A stretch of DNA of 64,000 nt from Cobetia sp. L2A1 (GTDB lineage: Bacteria > Pseudomonadota > Gammaproteobacteria > Pseudomonadales > Halomonadaceae), in assembly GCF_009796845.1 (NCBI RefSeq), contig NZ_CP047025.1, positions 1,054,001 to 1,118,000 of the forward strand. The letters run 5' to 3'. Position 1 is the first letter of the stretch; each line of letters opens with the position of its first letter. A program made the position numbers and the translations under genes. The notes beneath the pieces were generated by a model, which searched no databases, was not told where the DNA came from, and was given only the letters and a program-made list of their open reading frames with translations. Shown here in pieces: positions 56,548 to 64,000 of the stretch.

Positions 56548-57105
56548 ATGAAACTCAAGCAATGGATGATTCCCGCACTGGCCGCAGGCCTGACCTTGGC
56601 CATCGCTGGTTGCGATAGTGGCGACGGTGACAAGGCCGCGAAGGACGCTGACAAGCCTGCACCCCAGAGCCAGGAAAAGCCGGCTGATGCGCCGCCGCCC
56701 CCGAAGGACATGAAAGACGGCGAGAAGCCGCCGATGAACATGGAAAACGGCGAAAAGCCGCCGATGGACGAAATGCAGGGTGAAGGTCATCCGCCCAAGC
56801 ATGACCCGTCTGCTACCGAAGCAGATGAGTCAATGGGCGACGACATGACTACCGATAATGAAAGTGCGGTCGAAGCTACCAAGAATGCCGCTTCTGATAC
56901 CTACGAATCTGCCAAGAAGGGTGTGAGCGACGCTGCTGACGCAACTTCCGATGCTGCTAAGGGTGCTTATACTTCTACCAAGGAAAAGGCAGCTGAAATG
57001 ACCGATTCCGCTGAGCAGTCAGGCGATTCCACTTCTTCTGCCGCGAATGCCAAGGTCGATGAAGCCCAGATGAAAGCTAACGAATCTGTCGATAGCACCC
57101 AGTAA
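56548..57105 (+). CDS. LEA-like low-complexity lipoprotein
   Basis: 185-aa lipoprotein, lipobox LAIAGC (Cys about residue 22). The middle is Pro, Lys, Met, Glu, Asp-rich with KPPMNMENGEKPPMDEMQG imperfect repeats. The second half is Ala/Lys/Asp/Ser/Thr-rich and probably amphipathic helix (KNAASDTYESAKKGVSDAAD and SDAAKGAYTSTKEKAAEMTD), as in late-embryogenesis-like stress proteins. No family recognised. ATG 56548 with GGAGAAGACG; 56536 is an alternative. An osmotic or envelope stress role would fit but is not shown. Confidence 0.65.
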   Translation: MKLKQWMIPALAAGLTLAIAGCDSGDGDKAAKDADKPAPQSQEKPADAPPPPKDMKDGEKPPMNMENGEKPPMDEMQGEGHPPKHDPSATEADESMGDDMTTDNESAVEATKNAASDTYESAKKGVSDAADATSDAAKGAYTSTKEKAAEMTDSAEQSGDSTSSAANAKVDEAQMKANESVDSTQ

Positions 57106-57165
57106 GTGGTGTCCAGCAGGACACGGGTGTGATGAAGCCGTCCATCTGACGCCTTCATGTGGCAT

Positions 57166-57198
57166 GCAAACGCCGAAGCGAATCGCTTCGGCGTTTGC
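57166..57198 (+). terminator. Terminator after the LEA-like lipoprotein gene
   Basis: GCAAACGCCGAAGCG, 3-base loop, CGCTTCGGCGTTTGC: 15-bp perfect arms, 61 bases after the stop. Confidence 0.8.
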
Positions 57199-57243
57199 GC
57201 GTCTGGTGCTTGCCCTGCCTCCGGCGCTGCTCTTGCAGACACA

Positions 57244-57269
57244 AAAAGCCCGCCTTTCGGCGGGCTTTT
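57244..57269. terminator. Terminator of the cold shock gene
   Basis: AAAAGCCCGCC, TTTC, GGCGGGCTTTT: 11-bp arms with A and T runs, a classical two-way terminator. The csp gene ends 67 bases to the right. Confidence 0.9.
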
Positions 57270-57335
57270 CTGTTACTTGGTACTTGCCATCATCAGGCAG
57301 CTGTTGAGGGCGGCCTGAATAGACTGATCAGGAGA

Positions 57336-57539
57336 TCAGGCTACCTTGATGTTTGCGGCCTGAAGGCCTTTCTTGCCCTGAGTGACGTCGAAGGTAACCT
57401 TCTGACCGTCTTGCAGAGACTTGAAGCCTTCTGACTGAATTTCAGAGAAATGTGCGAACAGGTCGTCGCCGCCGTCGTCAGGAGAAATGAAGCCGAAACC
57501 TTTAGTGTCGTTAAACCACTTGACTGTGCCAGTTGCCAT
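57336..57539 (-). CDS. Cold shock protein (CspA family)
   Basis: 67-aa single-strand nucleic acid binding protein with RNP1 [10 protein letters not shown] and RNP2 DLFAHFSEI. These act as RNA chaperones. AAGGAAAG precedes the ATG. The upstream gap of 248 bases is shared with the divergent oxygenase gene; a long leader is common for csp mRNAs, and a small hairpin (GGTCTG / CAGACC) lies at 57572-57588. Confidence 0.95.
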   Translation of the reverse strand: MATGTVKWFNDTKGFGFISPDDGGDDLFAHFSEIQSEGFKSLQDGQKVTFDVTQGKKGLQAANIKVA

Positions 57540-57787
57540 GATTCTTTCCTTGCTTACGAGATGATATTGGTGGTCTGCCCATCAGACCGAGGTGCGTTGG
57601 TGTGGCTAGGGGGAATTCCACCAGAGAGACGTGTTACGTCCTGCGACGACATCCTTTCCTGCTTAACCTACGCATGCAGCCAAAACTGCACATGCTTGCA
57701 TCTTTATCGAACAGAAAGTAGTCGTATTGGCGACACCTTCCTGCTCAAGTAGGATGCTCACACAGAGCCAACATAGATGGAAATGCC

Positions 57788-58627
57788 ATGAAGGTCCAGA
57801 ACGTAGATTACCGCTCGGCTGATGCCGCCGAAAAATTCGTCGAATCCCTGCGCACAACAGGCTTCGGTGTCATTAGAAATCATCCGATTTCTCATGATCT
57901 GGTCGAGAAGATTTACGCCGAATGGGCTGAATTCTTTGCCAGTGTCGACAAACTTGAATGGCGTTTCGATCCGAAAACGCAAGATGGCTTATTTCCGGCG
58001 AATGTCTCCGAGACGGCCAAGGGCAATACGGCGCGTGACCTCAAGGAGTATTACCATATCTATCCGTGGGGCAAGATACCGGAAAGCCTGCGTGCCAATG
58101 CAATGGAATATTATCGTCAGGCAGAAGCCTTCGCCGCTGAGCTGCTGAGCTGGGTAGAAGCCCACTCGCCGGCAGACGTCGCTGCGCTTTATCGTGAACC
58201 GTTGTCCAATATGATCAAGGACAGCGGCCAGACATTGCTTCGCGTGCTGCACTATCCACCGATGACCGGTAGTGAAGAGCCGGGGGCAGTGCGTGCAGCC
58301 GCGCATGAAGACATCAATCTTCTGACGGTCTTGCCGGCCGCCAACGAGCCTGGTTTGCAGGTGATGGACGTCAACGGTGAGTGGATGGATGTGCCGTGCG
58401 ATCCGGGTCAGCTGGTGATCAATGTCGGTGACATGTTGCAGGAAACCAGTGGAGGGTACTTCCCGTCGACGACTCACCGTGTGATCAATCCCACCGGAGA
58501 GGGTTCTAGTCAGTCGCGTCTGTCGTTGCCATTGTTCCTGCACCCGCGTCCGGAGGTGGTGCTATCTGACAAGCACACGGCGGATTCCTACCTCAAGGAA
58601 CGTCTGCGCGAACTGGGCGTCATATAA
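57788..58627 (+). CDS. 2-oxoglutarate/Fe(II) oxygenase (isopenicillin N synthase family)
   Basis: 279-aa non-heme iron enzyme. Iron ligands: AAHEDINLLTVLP (HxD, about residue 177) and PSTTHRVINP (His about 229); the 2-oxoglutarate-binding RxS is in SQSRLSLPLF. The N-terminal domain begins VDYRSADAAEKFVESLRTTG. Substrate not known. Ethylene-forming or flavonoid-type enzymes share this family. Single gene. Confidence 0.9.
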   Translation: MKVQNVDYRSADAAEKFVESLRTTGFGVIRNHPISHDLVEKIYAEWAEFFASVDKLEWRFDPKTQDGLFPANVSETAKGNTARDLKEYYHIYPWGKIPESLRANAMEYYRQAEAFAAELLSWVEAHSPADVAALYREPLSNMIKDSGQTLLRVLHYPPMTGSEEPGAVRAAAHEDINLLTVLPAANEPGLQVMDVNGEWMDVPCDPGQLVINVGDMLQETSGGYFPSTTHRVINPTGEGSSQSRLSLPLFLHPRPEVVLSDKHTADSYLKERLRELGVI

Positions 58628-58791
58628 CCTCGCAGCGCTGCCCTCATAACGCCATCCTCGTACTTGCGTGGATGGCGTTGTCGCTTATGGAAGCGCCATC
58701 AGTGGCCTCGCGCCTTGTTTCACGGCCCCTGTGGCCGCATTTGATATATTCGGTTATTACCATGTGCCGCTGAGCGGCTAAGGCATTGTTC

Positions 58792-59202
58792 ATGACAGAC
58801 TCCCCTGTAGTTCAGGACACACACTCAAAGACGATGGGCTACCTGCTGTGGATCTTCGGTTTTCTCGGCGCGCATCGCTTTTATTACGGCAAGCCGGTCA
58901 CTGGCACCCTTTGGCTGTTCACCTTCGGCCTGCTGGGTATCGGCTGGCTGATTGATCTGTTCCTGATCCCCGCGATGGATCGTGAAGCGGACTTTCGCTT
59001 CCGTGAAGGTCCCATCAACTACTCACTGAGCTGGATTCTGCTCACGTTCCTCGGTGTCTTCGGCATCCATCGCATGTACATGGGCAAATGGCTGACGGGG
59101 CTGATTTACCTGTGCACCGGTGGCCTGTTCCTCATTGGGGTGCTGTATGACTTCTGGACGCTGAACGATCAGATATCCGAGCGTCAATCTCACGCCGGCT
59201 GA
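58792..59202 (+). CDS. TM2-domain protein
   Basis: 136-aa membrane protein with two TM2 repeats: LLWIFGFLGAHRFYYGKPVTGTLW and ILLTFLGVFGIHRMYMGKWLTG, seen in part FGFLGAHRFYYGK and GVFGIHRMYMGKW. Four TM segments. Function in bacteria unknown. A TTG six bases before is rejected in favour of ATG 58792. Confidence 0.88.
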   Translation: MTDSPVVQDTHSKTMGYLLWIFGFLGAHRFYYGKPVTGTLWLFTFGLLGIGWLIDLFLIPAMDREADFRFREGPINYSLSWILLTFLGVFGIHRMYMGKWLTGLIYLCTGGLFLIGVLYDFWTLNDQISERQSHAG

Positions 59203-59239
59203 TAACGCCGTCTCTACTGTCAATGACAAGGAAGTGAAC

Positions 59240-59668
59240 ATGGTCTGGCTAAAAGCATTCGTGGCGGCCTTTCTGGCGACGCTGATCTTCCATCAGGGGC
59301 TGTTTGGGCTCTTCTATCTGGTGGATCTCGTGCCCAAGGCACCCTTCAACATGACACCGGTTGGCCCTCTGGGAGTGCCAGCGGTGATCTCTCTCGCCTT
59401 CTGGGGCGGCTTATGGGGCCTACCGTTATGGGCGCTGGTGCGCGGTCGAGTTGGCATGCGTCATTGGGTGATCAGCCTGATATTCGGCGCTGTCGGCCCC
59501 ACGGCTGTCGCGATGTTGATTGTCTTCCCGCTCAAGGGGATCGCGGTCGCGCCCGTCATGGTCGTAGGAGGATTGATTCTCAATGGCGCCTGGGGTGTTG
59601 GCACCAGCCTGCTGATGCGCGCACTGGGTGAGCGTTCCGTGAAAACCAAGGCTCCCAAGGCGTCTTGA
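59240..59668 (+). CDS. Hypothetical membrane protein, 142 aa
   Basis: Four probable TM segments, no catalytic motif. Begins MVWLKAFVAAFLATLIFHQG; central GLWGLPLWALVRGRVG, C-terminal WGVGTSLLMRALGERSV. AAGGAAGTG before ATG. Stop overlaps the start of the ZIP gene, so it may work with it. Confidence 0.75.
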   Translation: MVWLKAFVAAFLATLIFHQGLFGLFYLVDLVPKAPFNMTPVGPLGVPAVISLAFWGGLWGLPLWALVRGRVGMRHWVISLIFGAVGPTAVAMLIVFPLKGIAVAPVMVVGGLILNGAWGVGTSLLMRALGERSVKTKAPKAS

Positions 59669-60381
59669 TGACTGACATTCCGTGGAAAATGCTGGCCCTG
59701 GCGTGGATGGCAGGGCTCTGCATTCCACTGGGTGGCGTCATTGCCCAGTGGGAGCGTAGCCATGAAAGTCATGTCAAACGCAGCTGGCTTGCCGGAATCA
59801 CGGCGCTGGGGGGAGGTATCCTGCTGGCGGCGATATCTCTGGTGCTGGTACCGCACGCCATGAATGCGTTGCCGCTATGGCCCCTGTTGGGGCTGTTTCT
59901 ACTTGGTGCGGTCAGCTTCATGCAGATTGATCGCTGGTTGGCGCGTGATGGCAGTGCCAGGGGGCAGTTATTGGCGATGTTGATGGATTTCATCCCTGAG
60001 GCGATTGCACTGGGTGCCTTGGCCTCAGCATCCCCCTCCGCGGCAATGCTGTTGGCCGTGTTCATCGCGGCCCAGAATCTCCCTGAGGGCTTCAATGCCT
60101 ATCGCGAACTTGACGGGGCGGGACTTAGCGTCTTCACGGGGATGAGTGCCTTTGTGCTGCTGTCATTGTTGGGGCCGCTGGCGGCACTCGCCGGGCACCT
60201 GTGGCTTGCTGATGCTCCGATGGTGTTGGGCGCAGTGATGGCCTTCGCGGCAGGCGGCATTCTTTATCTGGTCTTTCAGGATATTGCGCCCCAGTCGCGG
60301 GTAGCGCATCACTGGTCTCCACCACTCGGCGCCTCGTTGGGTTTCACGATTGGCATGCTGGGAGATCGCCTGGTGGGGTGA
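59668..60381 (+). CDS. ZIP-family metal transporter
   Basis: 237-aa permease with about eight TM segments. The ZIP signature is in TM4-5: MDFIPEAIALGALASASPSA and FIAAQNLPEGFNAYREL (metal ligands E, N, E). Would bring zinc, iron or manganese into the cytoplasm. A His-rich loop is not present. Coupled to the upstream membrane protein gene by a one-codon overlap (TGATG). The stop is within a 16-bp tandem repeat. Confidence 0.88.
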   Translation: MTDIPWKMLALAWMAGLCIPLGGVIAQWERSHESHVKRSWLAGITALGGGILLAAISLVLVPHAMNALPLWPLLGLFLLGAVSFMQIDRWLARDGSARGQLLAMLMDFIPEAIALGALASASPSAAMLLAVFIAAQNLPEGFNAYRELDGAGLSVFTGMSAFVLLSLLGPLAALAGHLWLADAPMVLGAVMAFAAGGILYLVFQDIAPQSRVAHHWSPPLGASLGFTIGMLGDRLVG

Positions 60382-60419
60382 ATCTGTAAGTCCCTGAATC
60401 TGTAAGTCCCTGAATCTGT
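60379..60419 (+). repeat. 16-bp tandem repeat at the end of the ZIP gene
   Basis: TGAATCTGTAAGTCCC twice (60379-60394, 60395-60410) and a third partial copy TGAATCTGT. The ZIP stop TGA is the start of the first copy. Confidence 0.85.
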
Positions 60420-60425
60420 GCTGTC

Positions 60426-61061
60426 ATGGCCCACTCACCGGCCGATCTCGTCACACCTCCTCGATACGGATCAATCATGAGCGAATACTGCAAGGACAGT
60501 GGCCTGACCGGGCTGCTGGAAGAGTTGGATCGTGAGATAGAAGGCGATATTTCGCTCGGCGCCATACTGAAACATTTCAACTCACGCGGCTTTGGGCCCT
60601 TGCTGGTATTGCCGGCACTGCTGGTACTGCTGCCGACCGGGGCAATCCCCGGTGTGCCCACCACCTGCGCCCTGTTCATCGTGTTGATTGCGGGCCAGTT
60701 GCTATTGGGGTATCGCACGCCATGGTTGCCGAAGCGACTGGCCCAGTTCAGCTTCGCGCATGCACGTCTGTCTCATGGCGTGCAACGGGCCCGCCCATGG
60801 ACGCGCCGTATCGACAGACTCCTGAAACCACGGCTGGGATTCATGACTCGTGGGCTTGCGTATCGTGGTATCGCCTTGCTTGCCATCCTGCTCGCCACGA
60901 CCATGGTGCCTCTTGAGCTTGTGCCATTCGCTGCGGCAATTCCTGCCGTCACGCTACTGTTGTTAGGCCTCGGGTTAGTGGGGGAGGATGGCCTGGTCAT
61001 TCTTTTCGCCTTGCTGGTCATGCTGGCAGATGTTCTGGCGAGTCTGTGGTTGATAGGTTGA
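60426..61061 (+). CDS. ExoD-family exopolysaccharide synthesis protein
   Basis: ExoD-like membrane protein, 211 aa from ATG 60426 or 194 aa from 60477. Family parts: LLEELDREIEGDISLGAILK and RGFGPLLVLPALLVLLPTGAIPGVPTT, seen in part LPTGAIPGVPTTCALF; later TM segments near the C-terminus. Linked to exopolysaccharide or alkaline tolerance in rhizobia; role here unclear. Neither start has a strong ribosome binding site. Confidence 0.85.
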   Translation: MAHSPADLVTPPRYGSIMSEYCKDSGLTGLLEELDREIEGDISLGAILKHFNSRGFGPLLVLPALLVLLPTGAIPGVPTTCALFIVLIAGQLLLGYRTPWLPKRLAQFSFAHARLSHGVQRARPWTRRIDRLLKPRLGFMTRGLAYRGIALLAILLATTMVPLELVPFAAAIPAVTLLLLGLGLVGEDGLVILFALLVMLADVLASLWLIG

Positions 61062-61280
61062 ACCTGGCGTTGGAACGTCAATCACCACGCCACGTACTCT
61101 GTGTGGCTGAGGTCTTGTCAGCCAAACGGATCAGCCGCCGTCAAGCGTCGGGAAGTAAAGCTCAGGTGACGTGACGAGTGATGACCTGGAAGGCTTTTCA
61201 GGCCGCCTACGCTCGCCTAGACTGGACGTCTGTCCATGCCACGGGAGCATGGAGTCACGCCTGTCAGAAGGACATTCAGC

Positions 61281-61925
61281 ATGTTTGATTTCATTCACTT
61301 CGATACCGCCTTCTGGTCCTTTCTGGTGGCCATTACTCTGCTGACCGTGACCCCCGGCGTCGATACACTGCTGGTGATACGCAACACCTCACGTGGCGGG
61401 TTACGCGATGGTGTACTGACCAGCGTGGCCATCTGTGCAGGGCTTTTTGTACACGCATTAGTGTCATCAGCAGGTATTTCATTGATCTTGCTGCAATCGG
61501 CATGGGCCTTTTCGGCGCTCAAGCTGATCGGAGCAGCCTATTTGATCTGGCTGGGCATGAAGAGCTTGCTGAGTGCACGCCGTGCGCGAGGTCTGGAAGT
61601 TGACGCCAAGGTAATCCGTCAGCACGTGTCAGTCTGGCAGCCATTGCGTGAGGGCTTTCTCTCCAATGTGCTCAATCCCAAGACAGTGGTCTTCTACATG
61701 GCGTTTCTGCCGCAATTCATTGCGCCGACGGATCCGGCAGTCCTCAAGTCCCTGTGGCTGGCTGGCATTCACTTCGTGATTGCCAATATCTGGCAGATCA
61801 GCGTGGCCCTGATGGTTGGCGGTGCTGGCCGATGGTTGGCGAAGCCGCACGTGTCGCGTTGGATGGAAGGCATCACCGGGTCGGTGATGGTACTGCTCGG
61901 AGCGCGCCTCGCGCTCAGCCGCTAG
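61281..61925 (+). CDS. LysE/RhtB-family amino acid exporter
   Basis: 214-aa, six TM exporter. Hallmarks TLLTVTPGVDTLLVIRNTSRGG (residues 18-40), in part TVTPGVDTLLVIRN, and VLNPKTVVFYMAFLPQFI. Exports homoserine, threonine, lysine or similar. Start ATG 61281 with AGAAGGACATTCAGC. Confidence 0.92.
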   Translation: MFDFIHFDTAFWSFLVAITLLTVTPGVDTLLVIRNTSRGGLRDGVLTSVAICAGLFVHALVSSAGISLILLQSAWAFSALKLIGAAYLIWLGMKSLLSARRARGLEVDAKVIRQHVSVWQPLREGFLSNVLNPKTVVFYMAFLPQFIAPTDPAVLKSLWLAGIHFVIANIWQISVALMVGGAGRWLAKPHVSRWMEGITGSVMVLLGARLALSR

Positions 61926-61992
61926 GCCGTGTAGGCGATAGTGATCATTGCGATGGAGAGCCCGGGATAGCAGTACGTATCCCACATGACAC

Positions 61993-62529
61993 ATGGATCC
62001 TGTGACATTGACCCTGGCGGCCTTTCTCAATGTCGTCACCCACCTTGAGCAGCGCGACATCGCGGATGTCTATGATTCGCGTGTGCAGCAGCTGCAGGTG
62101 CTCTATTACGGTTACAACATCGATTTTCGCCACCAGTTATGGCGTATTGATGGTGCTTCCGTATGTGAGAGTATCGGTAGAAGTGGCAGTCCTGGTGAGC
62201 AGCGCAACTGCTCGCGTATGGCTAGTCGCTTGTTTGTCGAGACGTGCCATGCGTTGCAGCAGCGCGGTCGTGCGGCGCACATCGAGACGCGCACCATGTA
62301 CTGCAAGGCGGCCGCCACCTACAAGCCGCTACGCGACCCTTACGCAGGTATGACGCCAGCACAGCGTGAGGCGCGCAAGTCGCTCGAGGCTGCCCAACAA
62401 CGTGCCGAGCATGCCTGTAATCGTTATGTACTCGATGCATTGTCGTCGAACTCGCTTGAAGTGCTGCGCTTGCGACAGCGTTATTGTAATGAGAGCAATC
62501 GGCTGTCATCTCGACTGGAGAAGCCATAA
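61993..62529 (+). CDS. Hypothetical protein, 178 aa
   Basis: Unknown soluble protein with six cysteines spread along it (VCES, NCSR, TCHA, YCKA, ACNR, YCNE), and a helical C-terminal half. No signal peptide. Start behind CACATGACAC without a clear ribosome binding site, so it could begin elsewhere. Single gene of unknown role. Confidence 0.55.
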   Translation: MDPVTLTLAAFLNVVTHLEQRDIADVYDSRVQQLQVLYYGYNIDFRHQLWRIDGASVCESIGRSGSPGEQRNCSRMASRLFVETCHALQQRGRAAHIETRTMYCKAAATYKPLRDPYAGMTPAQREARKSLEAAQQRAEHACNRYVLDALSSNSLEVLRLRQRYCNESNRLSSRLEKP

Positions 62530-62651
62530 AGGCGCAGGATAATTGCCAGTCGTGATTGCCAAGACGCGTGCGACAACCGTGGATATTCGTCATGTTGTCA
62601 TAACATAGAGACCGGCCCGTCAAGGCTGGCAAAGGCAGGGAACGCAATCGA

Positions 62652-63620
62652 ATGAGTCTTTCACATACCTTACGTCGCCGGATGGGCGGATGTATCGCGG
62701 TGGTGCTTGTGGTAGCAGGGATCGCTGCCTGGCTATATGCCGTCGATGAAGGACGTTGGGTCGGGCGCGCGACCACACGGCCAGAAACATTGAATCTGGA
62801 GACGGTTGAGCAGGGCAATTTACCGGTCAATCAATTCGTCTCGCTACGCAATCACTGGGCAGTCTATCGTGAGCACGTCGCGACCTTCCGACTCGATGCC
62901 ACGAGTGGTGAAGGACAGAAAATCGAGACGCTGTATTATCCGGTCATTTCTGACATGAACCCTTATTTGTTGGAGCTGGCGGGACTATCGCGTGCCTTTG
63001 GCGGTATCGATAACATTCCTGATGCTGAGTGGCCGCGTATCGAGAAGATGGGCGTGCTGATACGCACCGACTCTGTCGAGAGCCTTGAGAATGTGCCGCC
63101 GCTGATCGAGTTCCCGGACGGTTTGTTCGGCACGGTGTTACATGCCGAGACCGACCTGCCGGGGGATGAGCGTGAACTGCTGGCGCAGCGCTGGCCTGAG
63201 ATTGACCTGTCGCGGGTCGTCATCATCAATGCCGGCCATCGTCCGGGCAATGTCTGGTCGATGCTCGTTTATGGCGGGCTAGGCGTGGTCAGCTGGGGGC
63301 TGGCGATTCTGATCGCCTGGCGCTTATGGCGTACGCCGCGTTCTTCTGCGACATCACGGAGGCAAGGTGGGCAGGGGGCATTTCATGCTCAGCACGGCGA
63401 TAGTCTGTCAGCCAGCAGTCCCCTGGAGGCGGGCACACCCTTCACCAAGGCCAAGGGACAGGCGCCACGAGAGAGTAATGAACGCTCGCTTAGCTATGCT
63501 GAGGCACTCGGACGTTATGCTCCACAGCATGATGCGCCTTCCACTTCGCGGCTCTCTGATCTCAAGGCGGCAAAGGATACGGCACCGTCAACGGGTATTC
63601 GTCCACAGCGTGATGACTGA
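62652..63620 (+). CDS. Hypothetical membrane protein, 322 aa
   Basis: Two TM segments, at about residues 12-30 (GGCIAVVLVVAGIAAWLY) and 208-225 (LGVVSWGLAILIAWRLW), enclosing a 175-residue extracytoplasmic domain (NQFVSLRNHWAVYREHVATF and HAETDLPGDERELLAQRWP). The cytoplasmic tail of 95 residues is basic and low complexity. No enzyme motif. Some such proteins guard the envelope; unknown. Confidence 0.65.
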   Translation: MSLSHTLRRRMGGCIAVVLVVAGIAAWLYAVDEGRWVGRATTRPETLNLETVEQGNLPVNQFVSLRNHWAVYREHVATFRLDATSGEGQKIETLYYPVISDMNPYLLELAGLSRAFGGIDNIPDAEWPRIEKMGVLIRTDSVESLENVPPLIEFPDGLFGTVLHAETDLPGDERELLAQRWPEIDLSRVVIINAGHRPGNVWSMLVYGGLGVVSWGLAILIAWRLWRTPRSSATSRRQGGQGAFHAQHGDSLSASSPLEAGTPFTKAKGQAPRESNERSLSYAEALGRYAPQHDAPSTSRLSDLKAAKDTAPSTGIRPQRDD

Positions 63621-63672
63621 TTCCTGACGTGGGCCATGGCGTGTCTCGTACCGGTACGTTGCAAGCCAGCAC

Positions 63673-63706
63673 TGAAAACGCCAGCCCCTGGGGGCTGGCG
63701 TTTTCA
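63673..63706. terminator. Two-way terminator before the window end
   Basis: TGAAAACGCCAGCCCC, loop TG, GGGGCTGGCGTTTTCA: 16-bp perfect arms with A and T tracts between converging genes. Confidence 0.88.
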
Positions 63707-63738
63707 TGTTGCCAGTAATGGTTGCTGACGCCAGTGAA

Positions 63739-64000
63739 TCAGCGACGGTCGACCAGTGCAGTGGTATAGCTCTGGTTGACTTCACGTTCACTGACGACCC
63801 TGACGCCTTCACTTGAGCCCTTGGCGAGGCTCTCGAAGATGACACGGTAAGCGAGTACCGCCTTGACGTACTCACGTGTTTCCTTGAAGGGGATACGCTC
63901 AACGAAGCGATCGTACTCACCCGGCGTATCGGCCAACCAGCGATCGACACGACCCGGGCCTGCGTTGTAGGCAGCAGCGGCTGCCAGGCGGTTGCCGGAG
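63739..64000 (-). CDS. slt: Soluble lytic transglycosylase, C-terminal fragment
   Basis: The last 86 residues of a lytic murein transglycosylase; the start is beyond the window. The SLT signature AAAAYNAGPGRVDRWL is followed by EYDRFVERIPFKETREYVKA, as in Slt70. The enzyme cuts peptidoglycan glycan strands with 1,6-anhydro ends in the periplasm. Confidence 0.88.
   Translation of the reverse strand, partial: SGNRLAAAAAYNAGPGRVDRWLADTPGEYDRFVERIPFKETREYVKAVLAYRVIFESLAKGSSEGVRVVSEREVNQSYTTALVDRR

Noticed and set aside
1..64000. tRNA, rRNA, insertion sequence or prophage
   Set aside because: Looked for in gaps of more than 150 bases; no cloverleaf pattern, transposase, integrase or phage gene was recognised.

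Overview
The window reads as chromosomal core sequence of a gammaproteobacterium, most likely a marine, moderately halophilic Halomonadaceae (Halomonas/Cobetia-like). This is inferred from moderately high GC, from gene order shared with pseudomonads and halomonads (lepA-lepB-rnc-era-recO-pdxJ-acpS, then gacS/barA facing cysM-rlmD-relA-mazG), from a caa3-type oxidase cluster with a DUF2909 twin-TM gene, and from the cstA / cory-CC-star / ArsA-type ATPase trio. I see no phage, transposon, CRISPR array, rRNA or tRNA. The window opens inside lepA and closes inside a lytic transglycosylase gene.

Layout. 1-6.1 kb: translation, secretion and RNA processing (lepA, lepB, rnc, era), recombination (recO), pyridoxal phosphate synthesis (pdxJ) and acyl-carrier activation (acpS), largely with ATGA overlaps. 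6.2-15.1 kb: the hybrid kinase GacS/BarA on the minus strand facing away from cysM-rlmD-relA-mazG. 15.3-23.3 kb: ppc, then on the minus strand a type I asparaginase, a pyroglutamyl peptidase with a DUF979/DUF969 membrane pair, and a CynX/NimT-type transporter. 23.5-29.4 kb: several poorly known genes, a CBS-domain protein, a membrane diguanylate cyclase and two small envelope proteins. 29.5-38.1 kb: envelope transport on the minus strand, pqiABC and an RND efflux pair. 38.6-41.9 kb: cstA, cory-CC-star and an ArsA-like ATPase in one minus-strand operon. 42.2-50.1 kb: a cytochrome c oxidase cluster (ctaC, ctaD, ctaG, ctaE, DUF2909, surf1, a hypothetical, ctaA). 50.2-64 kb: mixed single genes, including a LysR regulator divergent from a Bcr/CflA transporter, a YegS-like lipid kinase, an NfeD/SPFH pair, a yeast-type cytosine deaminase homologue, a LEA-like lipoprotein, a cold shock protein, a 2-oxoglutarate oxygenase and small membrane proteins.

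The least described parts are the cstA/cory/ArsA operon with its translationally coupled ArsA start, the repeat-bearing N-terminal extension of Era, the His/Cys tail of PdxJ, the eukaryote-like cytosine deaminase, and several unknown genes near 23.5, 25.3, 48 and 62-63.6 kb. Many genes end in long perfect inverted repeats (up to 25-bp arms). I found no clear defence or mobile system. All family calls were made by reading motifs, without a database search.
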